Source: a virus
Virus record (IMG/VR): IMGVR_UViG_3300037258_000615
Span: 1-30,565 of that record
Reading direction: 5' to 3' (one strand)
Length of the DNA stretch: 30,565 nt
Positions 22,752-28,394 of this stretch are shown piece by piece. Position 1 is the stretch's first letter. Each line of letters starts with the position of its first letter. Under the pieces are notes generated by a model. The model saw only the letters and a list, made by a program, of their open reading frames with translations, was not told the DNA's origin and did no database searches. Both the position numbers and the translations under genes were made by a program.

Positions 22752-23357
22752 ATGGCCGATACGGGGCGCAAGCAGCCCGTGGAGATCCTGACCCGGTCTG
22801 AGGTCACCGCGCTGATGCGCCAGTGCTCGGTCCGGGCACCGACCGGGCTGCGGAACCGGGCACTCATCGCAGTTATGTACCGCGCCGGCCTTCGCCTCGA
22901 TGAAGCCCTTGCCCTGAAGCCGTCCGACATCGACCCGCAGCGGGGAACCATCCGGGTCCTCCACGGCAAGGGTGACAGGGATCGGACTGTCAGCCTCGAC
23001 GAGGGCGGCACGGCGATCGTGCAGCAGTGGATGATCCGGCGCTCGGCGCTGCGCCTCCGGAACGGCCTCCTGTTCTGCACCCTGGACGGCAACCCTGTGA
23101 AGGCGGTGTACGTCCGGAACCTGATGAAGCGGCTAGCGCGCAAGGCCGGGATAGAGAAGCGCGTTCACCCGCACGGCCTGCGCCACGCCCACGCCGCCGA
23201 ACTCGCGGTTGAGGGCTGGCCCATGAACCTGATTCAGCAGCAGCTTGGCCACGCCTCGCTGCTCACCACCGATGTGTACCTGCGCCACATCTCACCAGCC
23301 GAACTGATCGCGCTCGGCAAGTCACGCCAGTGGAATCTGGAGGAGTCAAGCGCATGA
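22752..23357 (+). CDS. Tyrosine recombinase, catalytic domain only
   Basis: 201 residues from ATG, with AAGGCGG about 7 bases upstream. All the catalytic residues of the XerC/D-like family are present: R48 (AGLRLDEAL), K73 (HGKGDRD), H141 and R144 (HPHGLRH), H167 (QQLGHASL) and Y176 (TDVYLRH). The first ~20 residues lead directly into the catalytic fold, so the N-terminal core-binding domain of about 80-100 residues is absent. An in-frame TAA at 22719-22721 rules out a longer start. It overlaps the next gene as ATGA. It may be a second integrase, an accessory resolvase or a catalytic remnant that still folds. No other gene nearby looks like an excisionase. Confidence 0.9.
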   Translation: MADTGRKQPVEILTRSEVTALMRQCSVRAPTGLRNRALIAVMYRAGLRLDEALALKPSDIDPQRGTIRVLHGKGDRDRTVSLDEGGTAIVQQWMIRRSALRLRNGLLFCTLDGNPVKAVYVRNLMKRLARKAGIEKRVHPHGLRHAHAAELAVEGWPMNLIQQQLGHASLLTTDVYLRHISPAELIALGKSRQWNLEESSA

Positions 23358-23572
23358 GATACAAGAACGGCAAGGAGGTCATCTCCGCCCCCGCGGCGGT
23401 ACAGATCGCGCGCTACTGCGTGGCCGTCTCCGCTGCATGCATTATCTTCACGCTCGCCGTGGCCGTGTTCGGCAAGACCACGCTCGGGGACTTCGCCGGG
23501 GCGATGACTCTGGGCGTCCTCGGCGTGGTCTTCAGTTCAATGTTCCTGCACACCTGGAAGAGGCAGATATGA
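23354..23572 (+). CDS. 72-residue two-TM protein coupled to tyrosine recombinase
   Basis: 72 residues from the ATG of an ATGA overlap with the recombinase stop; an upstream in-frame ATG inside the recombinase was rejected. After a short polar start (MRYKNGKEVIS) there are two hydrophobic helices at about 17-38 (IARYCVAVSAACIIFTLAVAV) and 44-66 (FAGAMTLGVLGVVFSSMFL), and the protein ends in a basic HTWKRQI. Both ends should face the cytoplasm. It overlaps the next gene as ATGA, so the recombinase and the following genes are co-translated. Function unknown. Confidence 0.6.
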   Translation: MRYKNGKEVISAPAAVQIARYCVAVSAACIIFTLAVAVFGKTTLGDFAGAMTLGVLGVVFSSMFLHTWKRQI

Positions 23573-23856
23573 GCATCGTCAGCGGTCAGGTAATGAGCGA
23601 TTCGTCGTCTGGCGGCAAGCTCGGCAACCACCACCGCTGGCACGTCGCACGCGGTGTGGTCAATCCTGACTGCCCCCTGTGCGGGGAGGGGGGCGGTTCG
23701 CCAGGTGACGGCATCGGAGGCGCCCTGGTTCTCGCTGAGAAAGAACTGCACTTGCTGCACGCGCAGTTGCGGGCAGCCCAGGGCCGGTACGACGAGATGC
23801 GGCAGATCTGTGACGGGCTTCGCCTGGCCATCAAGCGGTACGGCAGTGAAGATTGA
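23569..23856 (+). CDS. Zinc-knuckle plus coiled-coil small protein
   Basis: 95 residues from the ATG of an ATGA overlap. The first half is polar and has HHRWHVARG followed by NPDCPLCGEG, one CxxC pair with nearby His residues that could bind zinc. The second half is a predicted coiled coil (ALVLAEKELHLLHAQLRAAQ, then RYDEMRQICDGLRLAIKRYG). This pairing of a short zinc motif and a helix is common among small actinophage proteins. Co-translation with the tyrosine recombinase unit suggests expression with it. No specific function can be assigned. Confidence 0.6.
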   Translation: MSIVSGQVMSDSSSGGKLGNHHRWHVARGVVNPDCPLCGEGGGSPGDGIGGALVLAEKELHLLHAQLRAAQGRYDEMRQICDGLRLAIKRYGSED

Positions 23857-23926
23857 CAGCGGCGGGGATTCCAGCGCGAGTCGGAGATGAGCCGCGACGC
23901 CTTCCACGTCTACCGGGCCGCGTTCG

Positions 23927-24229
23927 GTGACCGTCATGACTTCCTCACGGAACCGGCGCCTGCGTGAGCGCCTGATGGCCGAGGATCCCCACTGCGCGAA
24001 CTGCGGCGCGGCGGTCGTCTACTTCCGGCCGGAGCCGCGCGAGCCCTTCCCTGACAACTTCGCCACACTGGAGCACGTCAACTCGCGTAACCAGTCGGTG
24101 CCCAGGCCCTCACCCGGCCGGATCGTGCTGTGGTGCAGGAAATGCAACCAGGGGCGCAGCGAACGGGAAGTCGCAGCCATGCCCCGCGAGGAACTATGGA
24201 ACCGGTCAGGGCGGCGACCCGCCTGCTGA
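23927..24229 (+). CDS. HNH-like zinc nuclease domain protein
   Basis: 100 residues from GTG at 23927, or 97 from ATG at 23936, which has GGTGA upstream. The order CANCGAAVVYF, then ATLEHVNSRNQ, then LWCRKCNQGRSEREV is that of small phage HNH endonucleases: a CxxC-CxxC zinc site framing an E/D-H step and a terminal N-x-x-R/K. The catalytic first His would be in LEHVNSR. In many phages such HNH proteins work with terminase near cos; here it lies after the recombinases, so that role is not supported by context. It could be a small homing-type or DNA-processing nuclease. Confidence 0.7.
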   Translation: MTVMTSSRNRRLRERLMAEDPHCANCGAAVVYFRPEPREPFPDNFATLEHVNSRNQSVPRPSPGRIVLWCRKCNQGRSEREVAAMPREELWNRSGRRPAC

Positions 24230-24246
24230 CAGCCTGATGTGGGAGA

Positions 24247-24537
24247 ATGGGCATCGTGGTCACTGTCTACATCTCGATCGGCAACAGCGACGACAAGCTC
24301 ACCCAGTTGCAGTGGGCCGGCTACTGCGCTGAGGTCCGGGACCGGTTCCAGGAGCACTCCGGGCAGATCTACGGCGAGTGGCATGCCCTGCCGAACTCGC
24401 CGTACCAGAATGCGTGCTTCGCCGCGCTGTTCGATGACGATGACGCGGCACGGCTGAAGCGGCAACTTGCCGGGATCCGGGAGCGCCGTGGCCAGGATGC
24501 GGTTGCCTGGGCAGTCGCCGAAACGGAAATGATCTAG
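24247..24537 (+). CDS. Unknown small acidic protein
   Basis: 96 residues from ATG at 24247. GTG at 24256 is the better start by Shine-Dalgarno, since GGGAG lies about 10 bases before it but touches the ATG. The sequence opens VTVYISIGNSDDKLTQLQWA, has GYCAEVRDRFQEHSG and FAALFDDDDAARLKRQLAG, and ends VAWAVAETEMI. It reads as a compact alpha/beta protein without Cys motifs or membrane segments. The start resembles actinobacterial and phage proteins of about 90 residues that I know only as hypothetical. It ends 8 bases from the stop of the convergent early operon. Confidence 0.65.
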   Translation: MGIVVTVYISIGNSDDKLTQLQWAGYCAEVRDRFQEHSGQIYGEWHALPNSPYQNACFAALFDDDDAARLKRQLAGIRERRGQDAVAWAVAETEMI

Positions 24538-24545
24538 GTGTCCGC

Positions 24546-24767
24546 CTAGTCCCACATCCTCGCCTTGACGTCCGGGTCGTGCCGCGGGTCAAACCACAGC
24601 ACCCCGCATCCCTCCGCCCGGCATTCCACAACGTGATGGCCGCCGTCGCGCGCTGTGGGGCAGGTGCAGGTCATCCAGCTCAGTTGCCAGGACCCGGGTT
24701 CGTAATAGTGCCCGTTCTCGCAGGCGCCGGGCATGTCACCGGAGGCGAAGACGAGCGGGCGGCTCAA
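24546..24767 (-). CDS. Small Cys/His-rich protein, last gene of early operon
   Basis: 73 residues from a TTG in a TTGA overlap with the upstream gene. It has five Cys and several His: ACENGHYYEPG, MTCTCPTARDGGHHVVECRAEGCG, spread so that one or two zinc sites are likely. Trp residues (WQLSWM, VLWFDPRHDP) fit a small beta-rich fold. It is the final gene of the leftward chain and ends next to the convergent 24247-24537. No family recognised. Confidence 0.6.
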   Translation of the reverse strand: MSRPLVFASGDMPGACENGHYYEPGSWQLSWMTCTCPTARDGGHHVVECRAEGCGVLWFDPRHDPDVKARMWD

Positions 24768-25012
24768 GGCATGGGCGTGAACGACACCGTGCCGCCGCCG
24801 TCAAGGTCGATCACGAACGGCTCGCCTCTGCGCAGTGCAGCGTCCGCAGACCGCACCGAGTGGGGAGTGCGGCGCCTGCGTTCCGAGCGCGTCACGCAGC
24901 TGCGGCCGGGAAGGGCCTCGCAGTACTGGCAGGCGCGGGCTTCGTCCAGGTGGAAGGCGAGCGTGAGCGTGGTGATCCCGAGGTCATGGTCATGGATCGC
25001 GGAGGCTGTCAT
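24764..25012 (-). CDS. Zinc-finger-like small actinophage protein
   Basis: 82 residues from the ATG of an ATGA overlap. It contains ARACQYCEALPGRSCVTRSER, a CxxC followed by a third Cys eight residues on and basic residues, then TPHSVRSADAALRRG. The CPxCxAxxGxxC...H..R pattern is typical of short actinophage early proteins that probably bind zinc and nucleic acid. The N-terminus (IHDHDLGITTLTLAF) is beta-like. It overlaps its downstream neighbour as TTGA. Confidence 0.6.
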   Translation of the reverse strand: MTASAIHDHDLGITTLTLAFHLDEARACQYCEALPGRSCVTRSERRRRTPHSVRSADAALRRGEPFVIDLDGGGTVSFTPMP

Positions 25013-25227
25013 GCGCGCCCCGTTGCACTAGCGCCTCCACCGCCGCAGCCCAGGGCGGCAGATCCGGGGCCTCCGGCCGCGCCATCGCTGCCGGTTCCGG
25101 TGCCGCCGCCTCCGCCGATGAAGGTCAGGCCGCCGGGAACGTAGTACACGCCAGGCGGGGGGTCTTCCCCCCTGCCAAGGAAGCTCTGGACGTAGGCGGT
25201 GTCGTCGCGCCGAGGCGGCTCGCTCAC
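25009..25227 (-). CDS. Glycine-rich small protein at start of a sub-operon
   Basis: 72 residues from GTG at 25227. The first part is polar (MSEPPRRDDTAYVQSFLGRG) and includes PPPGVYYVPGG; the second half is glycine-rich with GGGGGTGTGSDG and a single Cys, and probably disordered. It overlaps the next gene as ATGA, and upstream is a gene-poor region with strong hairpins, so it may be the first gene of its transcript. No close Shine-Dalgarno is clear. Function unknown. Confidence 0.5.
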   Translation of the reverse strand: MSEPPRRDDTAYVQSFLGRGEDPPPGVYYVPGGLTFIGGGGGTGTGSDGAAGGPGSAALGCGGGGASATGRA

Positions 25228-25484
25228 GGCTTCATTCTCTCACGGCCCACCGTCAGAACGGGGTGAGCTGGCCCCGCCCAGCTGCGGGTCGTGGTGAGCC
25301 GGGCGGGGCCCCGCATCCGGAGGTGCATTCGGACGCGGTCAACCCCCTCGCCAAGGTTAGCAGCGCACAGTGACAGCCGGGTTACGGAGCGCACCGGGGC
25401 AGCGCGGCTGTGCTGCCCCGGGCGAGATCGCTCCCTTGGGCCAGAGTGCTCCTCCCTCTTGATGCCTCTCCGTTCACCACTCAT
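25224..25484 (-). CDS. Doubtful ORF across the hairpin region
   Basis: An open frame of 86 codons from ATG at 25484 that ends in a GTGA overlap with the next gene. Against it: it runs through two perfect 10-bp hairpins, its product is rich in Arg, Pro and Ser without fold-like pattern (for example RSRPGQHSRAAPVRS), and its base use is unlike that of its neighbours. The overlap alone is weak support. I list it so that the stretch 25228-25536 is not left blank, but think it is more likely non-coding regulatory DNA. Confidence 0.2.
   Translation of the reverse strand: MSGERRGIKREEHSGPRERSRPGQHSRAAPVRSVTRLSLCAANLGEGVDRVRMHLRMRGPARLTTTRSWAGPAHPVLTVGRERMKP
25270..25310. repeat. Perfect 10-bp inverted repeat, long loop
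   Basis: GGCCCCGCCC at 25270-25279 pairs with GGGCGGGGCC at 25301-25310 across a 21-base loop. It lies 43 bases upstream of the GTG of 25009-25227. It may be a terminator without U tract or a leader structure. Confidence 0.5.
25394..25421. repeat. Perfect 10-bp hairpin, 8-base loop
   Basis: CCGGGGCAGC at 25394-25403 pairs with GCTGCCCCGG at 25412-25421. With the hairpin at 25270-25310 it makes the 309-base gap between 25227 and 25537 strongly structured. No T tract follows on either strand. Confidence 0.55.
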
Positions 25485-25536
25485 GGTGAAGGCTCAGCGA
25501 CAAGCAGCAACTAGCCGGGAGGTCACAGAAGGGTGG

Positions 25537-25731
25537 CTACCCGCTATCAGCCTTCGTGAGTTCCACGGACATCCCCGAGCCCTTGCACGGGATCGCGGGA
25601 CCCCAGTTGCTCTCCTTGGTGCCCACCAGCGCAAGCATGTGACTCCTCAGCACCAGTTTGCCGGCAGCGCCAGCCCGGCCTGAGATCCTCCGGCCGCATA
25701 CAGGGCATGTGGCGCGGGGCCGCGAGGTCAT
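25537..25731 (-). CDS. Small zinc-ribbon protein
   Basis: 64 residues from the ATG of an ATGA overlap with the upstream gene. The N-terminus has ATCPVCGRRISGRAG, one CxxC knuckle, followed by LVLRSHMLALVGTK with a His that could be a third ligand, and IPCKGSGMS with another Cys. This C-x2-C...H...C layout suits a single zinc site, likely for nucleic acid contact. It is the last gene before the structured gap, so the first early transcript may end behind it. No specific function known. Confidence 0.6.
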   Translation of the reverse strand: MTSRPRATCPVCGRRISGRAGAAGKLVLRSHMLALVGTKESNWGPAIPCKGSGMSVELTKADSG

Positions 25732-25928
25732 TTTCCGGCCTCAGGCGCGGGGCGCCCCACGACCCGCAGCCTGCGCTCCGGATCAAGCCCGAGAAGCCCA
25801 GCCGGCACGAGCCGCCAGTCGATCACGATGGTGCACACCCGGTAATCGCTGCCTGGATCGTGGCTGATGGTGACAGCCTCGTCGGGCAGTTCGTCTAGCA
25901 GCGCGTCCAGGCGCTCGCCCAGGTTCAC
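25728..25928 (-). CDS. 66-residue unknown early protein
   Basis: Start set to the GTG at 25928 because GGAGGGGAGAG lies 6 bases upstream and the upstream stop overlaps as GTGA; the longer frame has no coding character. The product opens with an acidic helix (LGERLDALLDELPDEAV), followed by strands (VTISHDPG, YRVCTIVIDW) and a basic end (ERRLRVVGRP). It reads as a small alpha/beta protein. It overlaps the next gene as ATGA. No family recognised. Confidence 0.6.
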   Translation of the reverse strand: MNLGERLDALLDELPDEAVTISHDPGSDYRVCTIVIDWRLVPAGLLGLDPERRLRVVGRPAPEAGK

Positions 25929-26128
25929 GGTGCGCTCTCCCCTCCCTGGTAAGAGAAGTCCCCCGCTGGTGCCTGGCAGCGATGGGACCTGACCGTCAAG
26001 CCGTCCTCGCTGACGCGGGTAAACATGACCCAACGTCCGCGGCCTGCACGGGGAGACCAGAGCCAGATGATCTCCGCTCCGCAGTGCAGGCAGGTCTCCG
26101 TGGTGGGGATGGGACCGGTCTCAGCCAC
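25925..26128 (-). CDS. 67-residue zinc-binding early protein
   Basis: Start set to the GTG at 26128, with GAGGGGGAG about 5 bases upstream. It contains ETCLHCGAEIIWLWSPRAG, a CxxC knuckle, followed by RGRWVMFTRVSEDG and VRSHRCQAPAG with a His and a Cys. This pattern of CxxC, aromatic strand and H-x-C is frequent in short actinophage proteins and fits one zinc site. It overlaps the upstream gene by 8 bases and the downstream gene as GTGA. A nucleic acid or protein adaptor role is inferred. Confidence 0.6.
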   Translation of the reverse strand: MAETGPIPTTETCLHCGAEIIWLWSPRAGRGRWVMFTRVSEDGLTVRSHRCQAPAGDFSYQGGESAP

Positions 26129-26375
26129 CGCCGCTCCCCCTCTTGCGGAGCAGCTCGGTGGTGATGGCCTCGCGGATGTCCGTGGCCAGCACGAGGCGCT
26201 TGTCCTGCGCCAGTTCCAGTACGGCTTCAACCGCGGCGAAGAGACGCGGGGCGGCAATCCTGACCGTGTGCACTTGCGCGGGCGTCAGCGGCTCGGCTGA
26301 GGCGATCAGGCGGACACGCTTGGCTTCCGAGAGGAACAGGTCCAGGCCGGCGGCTGCCGGGTCCGTGTCAGGCAT
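26121..26375 (-). CDS. 84-residue helical early protein
   Basis: Start set to ATG 26375 because of GGAAGGTGGG just upstream and the TAATG coupling with the preceding small gene. The protein is almost all helix: LDLFLSEAKRVRLIASAEPL, then TPAQVHTVRIAAPRLFAAVEAVLELA, and a C-terminal DIREAITTELLRKRG. There are no Cys or membrane segments. It may be a small dimer-forming or adaptor protein. No family recognised; the coding call rests on composition and coupling on both sides. Confidence 0.6.
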   Translation of the reverse strand: MPDTDPAAAGLDLFLSEAKRVRLIASAEPLTPAQVHTVRIAAPRLFAAVEAVLELAQDKRLVLATDIREAITTELLRKRGSGGG

Positions 26376-26518
26376 TACACCCACCTTCCGTTCTTGCATC
26401 CCGGGGAAGGGCAGGACCACCTGTCCTGGTCAGCAGCATCACTGGCGGACTGGTCGTAGGCCAGGACCAGGTTGTGGACGTCACAGCGCCAGAAGGGGTC
26501 GTCTTGCCAGGAGGTCAT
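26375..26518 (-). CDS. 47-residue Cys/His small protein
   Basis: A short frame between two well supported genes, coupled on both sides: its ATG overlaps the upstream stop as ATGA, and its stop overlaps the downstream start as TAATG. The product has FWRCDVHNLVLAYDQ and RWSCPSPGCKNGRWV, giving C-x2-H and C-x4-C, a likely zinc site in a very small protein. It fills a gap that would otherwise look empty. Function unknown. Confidence 0.6.
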   Translation of the reverse strand: MTSWQDDPFWRCDVHNLVLAYDQSASDAADQDRWSCPSPGCKNGRWV

Positions 26519-26772
26519 GGGGTGGGCTCCTCATCTGCGTCCTGCGCGTCAAAGATGCCCACTACATCCTTGACCTCGTTCAGCGCGGCGATGCGCCTCT
26601 CCAGTTCAACGGCGTCGTCGACGAGGTGGTAGTAGTAGGGGATCTCACCCTTGTCGAGCTGCCGCAGGATGTAGCCCGCGTGCTCCTGGATGCGCTCGGC
26701 GGACTGCCTAGCCTTAGCGGCGTGGCGCTCGCGGATGCTGTTCAGCGCCCGCTTGGTGTGTGTGTCTTGCAT
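26515..26772 (-). CDS. 85-residue helical early protein
   Basis: Starts at ATG 26772, with GGAGGG about 9 bases upstream. The product is charged and helical: TKRALNSIRERHAAKARQSA, then ERIQEHAGYILRQLDKGEIP, a YYYHL turn, and ELERRIAALNEVKDVVGIFD, ending acidic. Two long amphipathic helices suggest a coiled-coil dimer. There are no metal or catalytic motifs. It is coupled downstream by ATGA. Function unknown. Confidence 0.6.
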   Translation of the reverse strand: MQDTHTKRALNSIRERHAAKARQSAERIQEHAGYILRQLDKGEIPYYYHLVDDAVELERRIAALNEVKDVVGIFDAQDADEEPTP

Positions 26773-26777
26773 CGGTC

Positions 26778-27032
26778 TCAGCCCTCCCCGGTGTCGTAGC
26801 GGCGGACGGCGGTGAGGTGATCGTGCTCCTTGCGCAACTCCATCAGGGAGCCCTCCAGCCCGATCTCAAGCCAGCCAGGCGCAAGGGCGTTCGTGATCTC
26901 CCGCACGAGGTACAGCTGGCCGCCGGCTAGCACCAGATCGCCCTCACGGACGTCGGACCACGGCAGGATCATGTCGTGGACTGCGCTGGGCGGGCAGGTG
27001 CGCGTTTCGGTCTGGGCGTCGGTGGTGGTCAT
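26778..27032 (-). CDS. 84-residue beta-rich early protein
   Basis: Start set to ATG 27032 because GGAGG lies 7 bases upstream and the previous small gene overlaps as ATGA; the longer frame to 27242 covers that other gene. The product has a polar N-terminus (MTTTDAQTETRT) and then VREGDLVLAGGQLYLVREI, which looks like the start of an SH3-like or other small barrel, followed by GWLEIGLEGSLMELRKEHD and AVRRYDTGEG. This kind of GDxVxxxGxxxxV protein is frequent in phage early regions. Function unknown. Confidence 0.6.
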   Translation of the reverse strand: MTTTDAQTETRTCPPSAVHDMILPWSDVREGDLVLAGGQLYLVREITNALAPGWLEIGLEGSLMELRKEHDHLTAVRRYDTGEG

Positions 27033-27190
27033 CGGGAAGCCTCCTGCCGCTGCCTGAGTTCGGCGTGGAAGTTGTCGTGCGTGACCCGGCGGTGAAAGGG
27101 CACCAGCGCCCCGCATGCGTTGCAGCACAGGATGCCGGTGTCGATGCCGACCGTCATGAAGTCGGTGTAGGAAACCACTCCGTAGCTCAT
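27029..27190 (-). CDS. 53-residue zinc-finger-like protein
   Basis: A short frame from ATG 27190, overlapping the upstream stop as ATGA and the downstream start as ATGA. The product has GILCCNACGALVPFHRRVTH followed by DNFHAEL, a C-x2-C...H...H layout that could form a small C2H2-type zinc finger. This H-x4-H ending behind a CxxC is common among small actinophage proteins. The coupling on both sides makes it convincing. The exact role is unknown; nucleic acid binding is possible. Confidence 0.65.
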   Translation of the reverse strand: MSYGVVSYTDFMTVGIDTGILCCNACGALVPFHRRVTHDNFHAELRQRQEASR

Positions 27191-27438
27191 TGGTTGCCCC
27201 CCCTCTGCCAGCGGGCAAAGGCCGCGATCTCGTCCTCGTCAACGGGTCCGCCCTGCGACATGGCCTCCAGCAGGGCGGTCATGTCCGGCGCCTCGATGAT
27301 CCGCGTGCCGTCGTCGAGCACATGCAGGTGCAGGGTCACGCCCAGGACGCGCATCTCCCCCTGCCAGACGGAAACGCGGTCGGCTGTCTCGCTCATCGGT
27401 CCTCCGGGTTGTGCTTGAGGTAGAGGGGGGTCGGTCAT
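27187..27438 (-). CDS. 83-residue early protein
   Basis: Starts at ATG 27438 in an ATGA overlap, with AAGG 6 bases upstream. A second good start is ATG 27396, with GGAGG in front, giving 69 residues that open SETADRVSVWQGEMRVLGV. After it come beta strands (TLHLHVLDDGTRIIE) and a helix (DMTALLEAMSQGG), and the end is acidic then basic. It reads as a small alpha/beta protein. No motif or family recognised. It overlaps the downstream zinc protein as ATGA. Confidence 0.6.
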   Translation of the reverse strand: MTDPPLPQAQPGGPMSETADRVSVWQGEMRVLGVTLHLHVLDDGTRIIEAPDMTALLEAMSQGGPVDEDEIAAFARWQRGGNQ

Positions 27439-27923
27439 CGGTCGCCTTCTCGCAGATCTGCGAGTGCCCGCGCCACGCTCCCGTCCGCGATGCGCTTAAG
27501 CGTGAGGGCAACCGACTGAAGCAGCGCGCCGATGTACTTGCTGGTGGCTCCTGGCTCACGGGGGATAGCGACGAGAAGGGCGCCGAGGGTGTCCTGGTCC
27601 ATTCGCGCCCGCGCCATGACTACCTGACCGGCCCAGCGGGTCTCGGGATGCACCTCGTCAGCCGTCTCGACACCCGGTGCCTCATCGCTCGACCAGGCAA
27701 GGACTGCCACGCCACCCGCTTCTATGCCCGCCGTGGACGGATGCTGGGCGACGAGCCAGTCGCACCATGCGCAGATGGCGCCGGTCAGTCCCTCGCCGCC
27801 GAACTCGTCGCTGATGGCCTGCGTTGCCTTTGAGGCAGCTGGCCAGTCGTCGCGCATCGCATAGGTGAGTGCGGCTGCGGCAAGCCTGACGATGCGGTCG
27901 TCGGGGTTCGTGGCGTCGCTCAC
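27435..27923 (-). CDS. 162-residue helical early protein
   Basis: Start set to the GTG at 27923 because GGAGG lies 7 bases upstream and the previous stop overlaps as GTGA. The product is mainly helical: DRIVRLAAAALTYAMRDDW, AASKATQAISDEFGGEGL, AICAWCDWLVAQH with a CxxC, and a long C-terminal helix (YIGALLQSVALTLKRIADG). It is one of the largest proteins of the early chain. The pattern resembles actinophage and Streptomyces proteins known to me only as hypothetical. Function unknown. Confidence 0.65.
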   Translation of the reverse strand: MSDATNPDDRIVRLAAAALTYAMRDDWPAASKATQAISDEFGGEGLTGAICAWCDWLVAQHPSTAGIEAGGVAVLAWSSDEAPGVETADEVHPETRWAGQVVMARARMDQDTLGALLVAIPREPGATSKYIGALLQSVALTLKRIADGSVARALADLREGDR

Positions 27924-28285
27924 CGCGATGCCTCCACCAGCACCTTGATGCGCTCGGTCTCGGCCGGGTTCGCAGTGCGCCACTCAGCCCAGGACTCGTC
28001 GGTCAGCTTCCAGTCCAGCCACTCGGCCGTGTCCGGGGTCGGGTCGAACGGCGGATCGCTGGCCGCGCAGCGCTCGCACATCTGGCGCGGGAAGTTGCCG
28101 GCCAGCAGGTGCTCGCCGCAGAAGTACAGCCCGCACCCGTGCTCGCCGCCGTATGGCTCGCCGCCGCAGACGCAGGACAGGCCCCGGTCGATGTCCTTGC
28201 CGCAGCCCGGCTGATCGCAGATCGCGGGGACGCCGTAGCCGATGTCGCGGTTCCAGTGACTGTCGAAACCAACTTGCCAGCCCAT
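27920..28285 (-). CDS. Cys-rich first gene of the early operon
   Basis: 121 residues from ATG 28285, with AAGGAGT 6-7 bases upstream. The middle is packed with Cys and His: AICDQPGCGK, LSCVCGGEPYG, HGCGLYFCGEHLL and QMCERCAA, enough for two or three zinc sites in a treble-clef or RING-like arrangement. The C-terminus is Trp- and Glu-rich (EWLDWKLTDESWAEWRTANP). It is the first gene after the - strand promoter at 28323-28351 with its operator, so it should be under the control of the divergent regulator. Function unknown. Confidence 0.68.
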   Translation of the reverse strand: MGWQVGFDSHWNRDIGYGVPAICDQPGCGKDIDRGLSCVCGGEPYGGEHGCGLYFCGEHLLAGNFPRQMCERCAASDPPFDPTPDTAEWLDWKLTDESWAEWRTANPAETERIKVLVEASR

Positions 28286-28309
28286 CGCTTACTCCTTACT
28301 GCATGTCTC

Positions 28310-28323
28310 TGTGTCTAGACACA
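28310..28323. promoter_or_regulatory. Operator palindrome at the early (-) promoter
   Basis: TGTGTCTAGACACA is a perfect 14-bp palindrome, directly downstream of the -10 box of the - strand promoter (shared edge at 28323) and covering its likely transcription start. It shares TGTCTAGACA with 28371-28380. Confidence 0.75.
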
Positions 28324-28351
28324 CGTTACCCGGTCTAGCGCCTTCGCGCAA
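28323..28351 (-). promoter_or_regulatory. Promoter of the leftward early operon
   Basis: On the - strand TTGCGC (28351-28346) and TAACGT (28328-28323) are separated by exactly 17 bases. The first gene starts at 28285, about 30 bases after the expected start of transcription. Confidence 0.65.
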
Positions 28352-28364
28352 GCGTGTTGTACGG

Positions 28365-28370
28365 TACACT
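28365..28370 (+). promoter_or_regulatory. -10 box TACACT for the regulator gene
   Basis: TACACT lies directly before the operator at 28371-28380. The -35 is weak (possibly TTCGCG at 28343-28348). Transcription would start within the operator, giving a short leader to the ATG at 28395. Confidence 0.5.
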
Positions 28371-28380
28371 TGTCTAGACA
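28371..28380. promoter_or_regulatory. Operator palindrome at the regulator (+) promoter
   Basis: TGTCTAGACA is a perfect 10-bp palindrome abutting the -10 box. It is the same core as at 28310-28323, in mirror position relative to the divergent promoters. A half-like GTCTAG is at 28333-28338. Confidence 0.72.
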
Positions 28381-28394
28381 CCAGGGAGGTGGCG

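Noticed and set aside
23887-23967. A 26-codon ORF before the HNH-like gene
   Set aside because: Poorly placed Shine-Dalgarno, overlap of 41 bases with the HNH-like gene and no recognisable pattern; too little to support it.
28311-28394. Upstream ATG extension of the RHH gene
   Set aside because: It would translate through the operator and both promoter elements; the ATG at 28395 has a strong Shine-Dalgarno.
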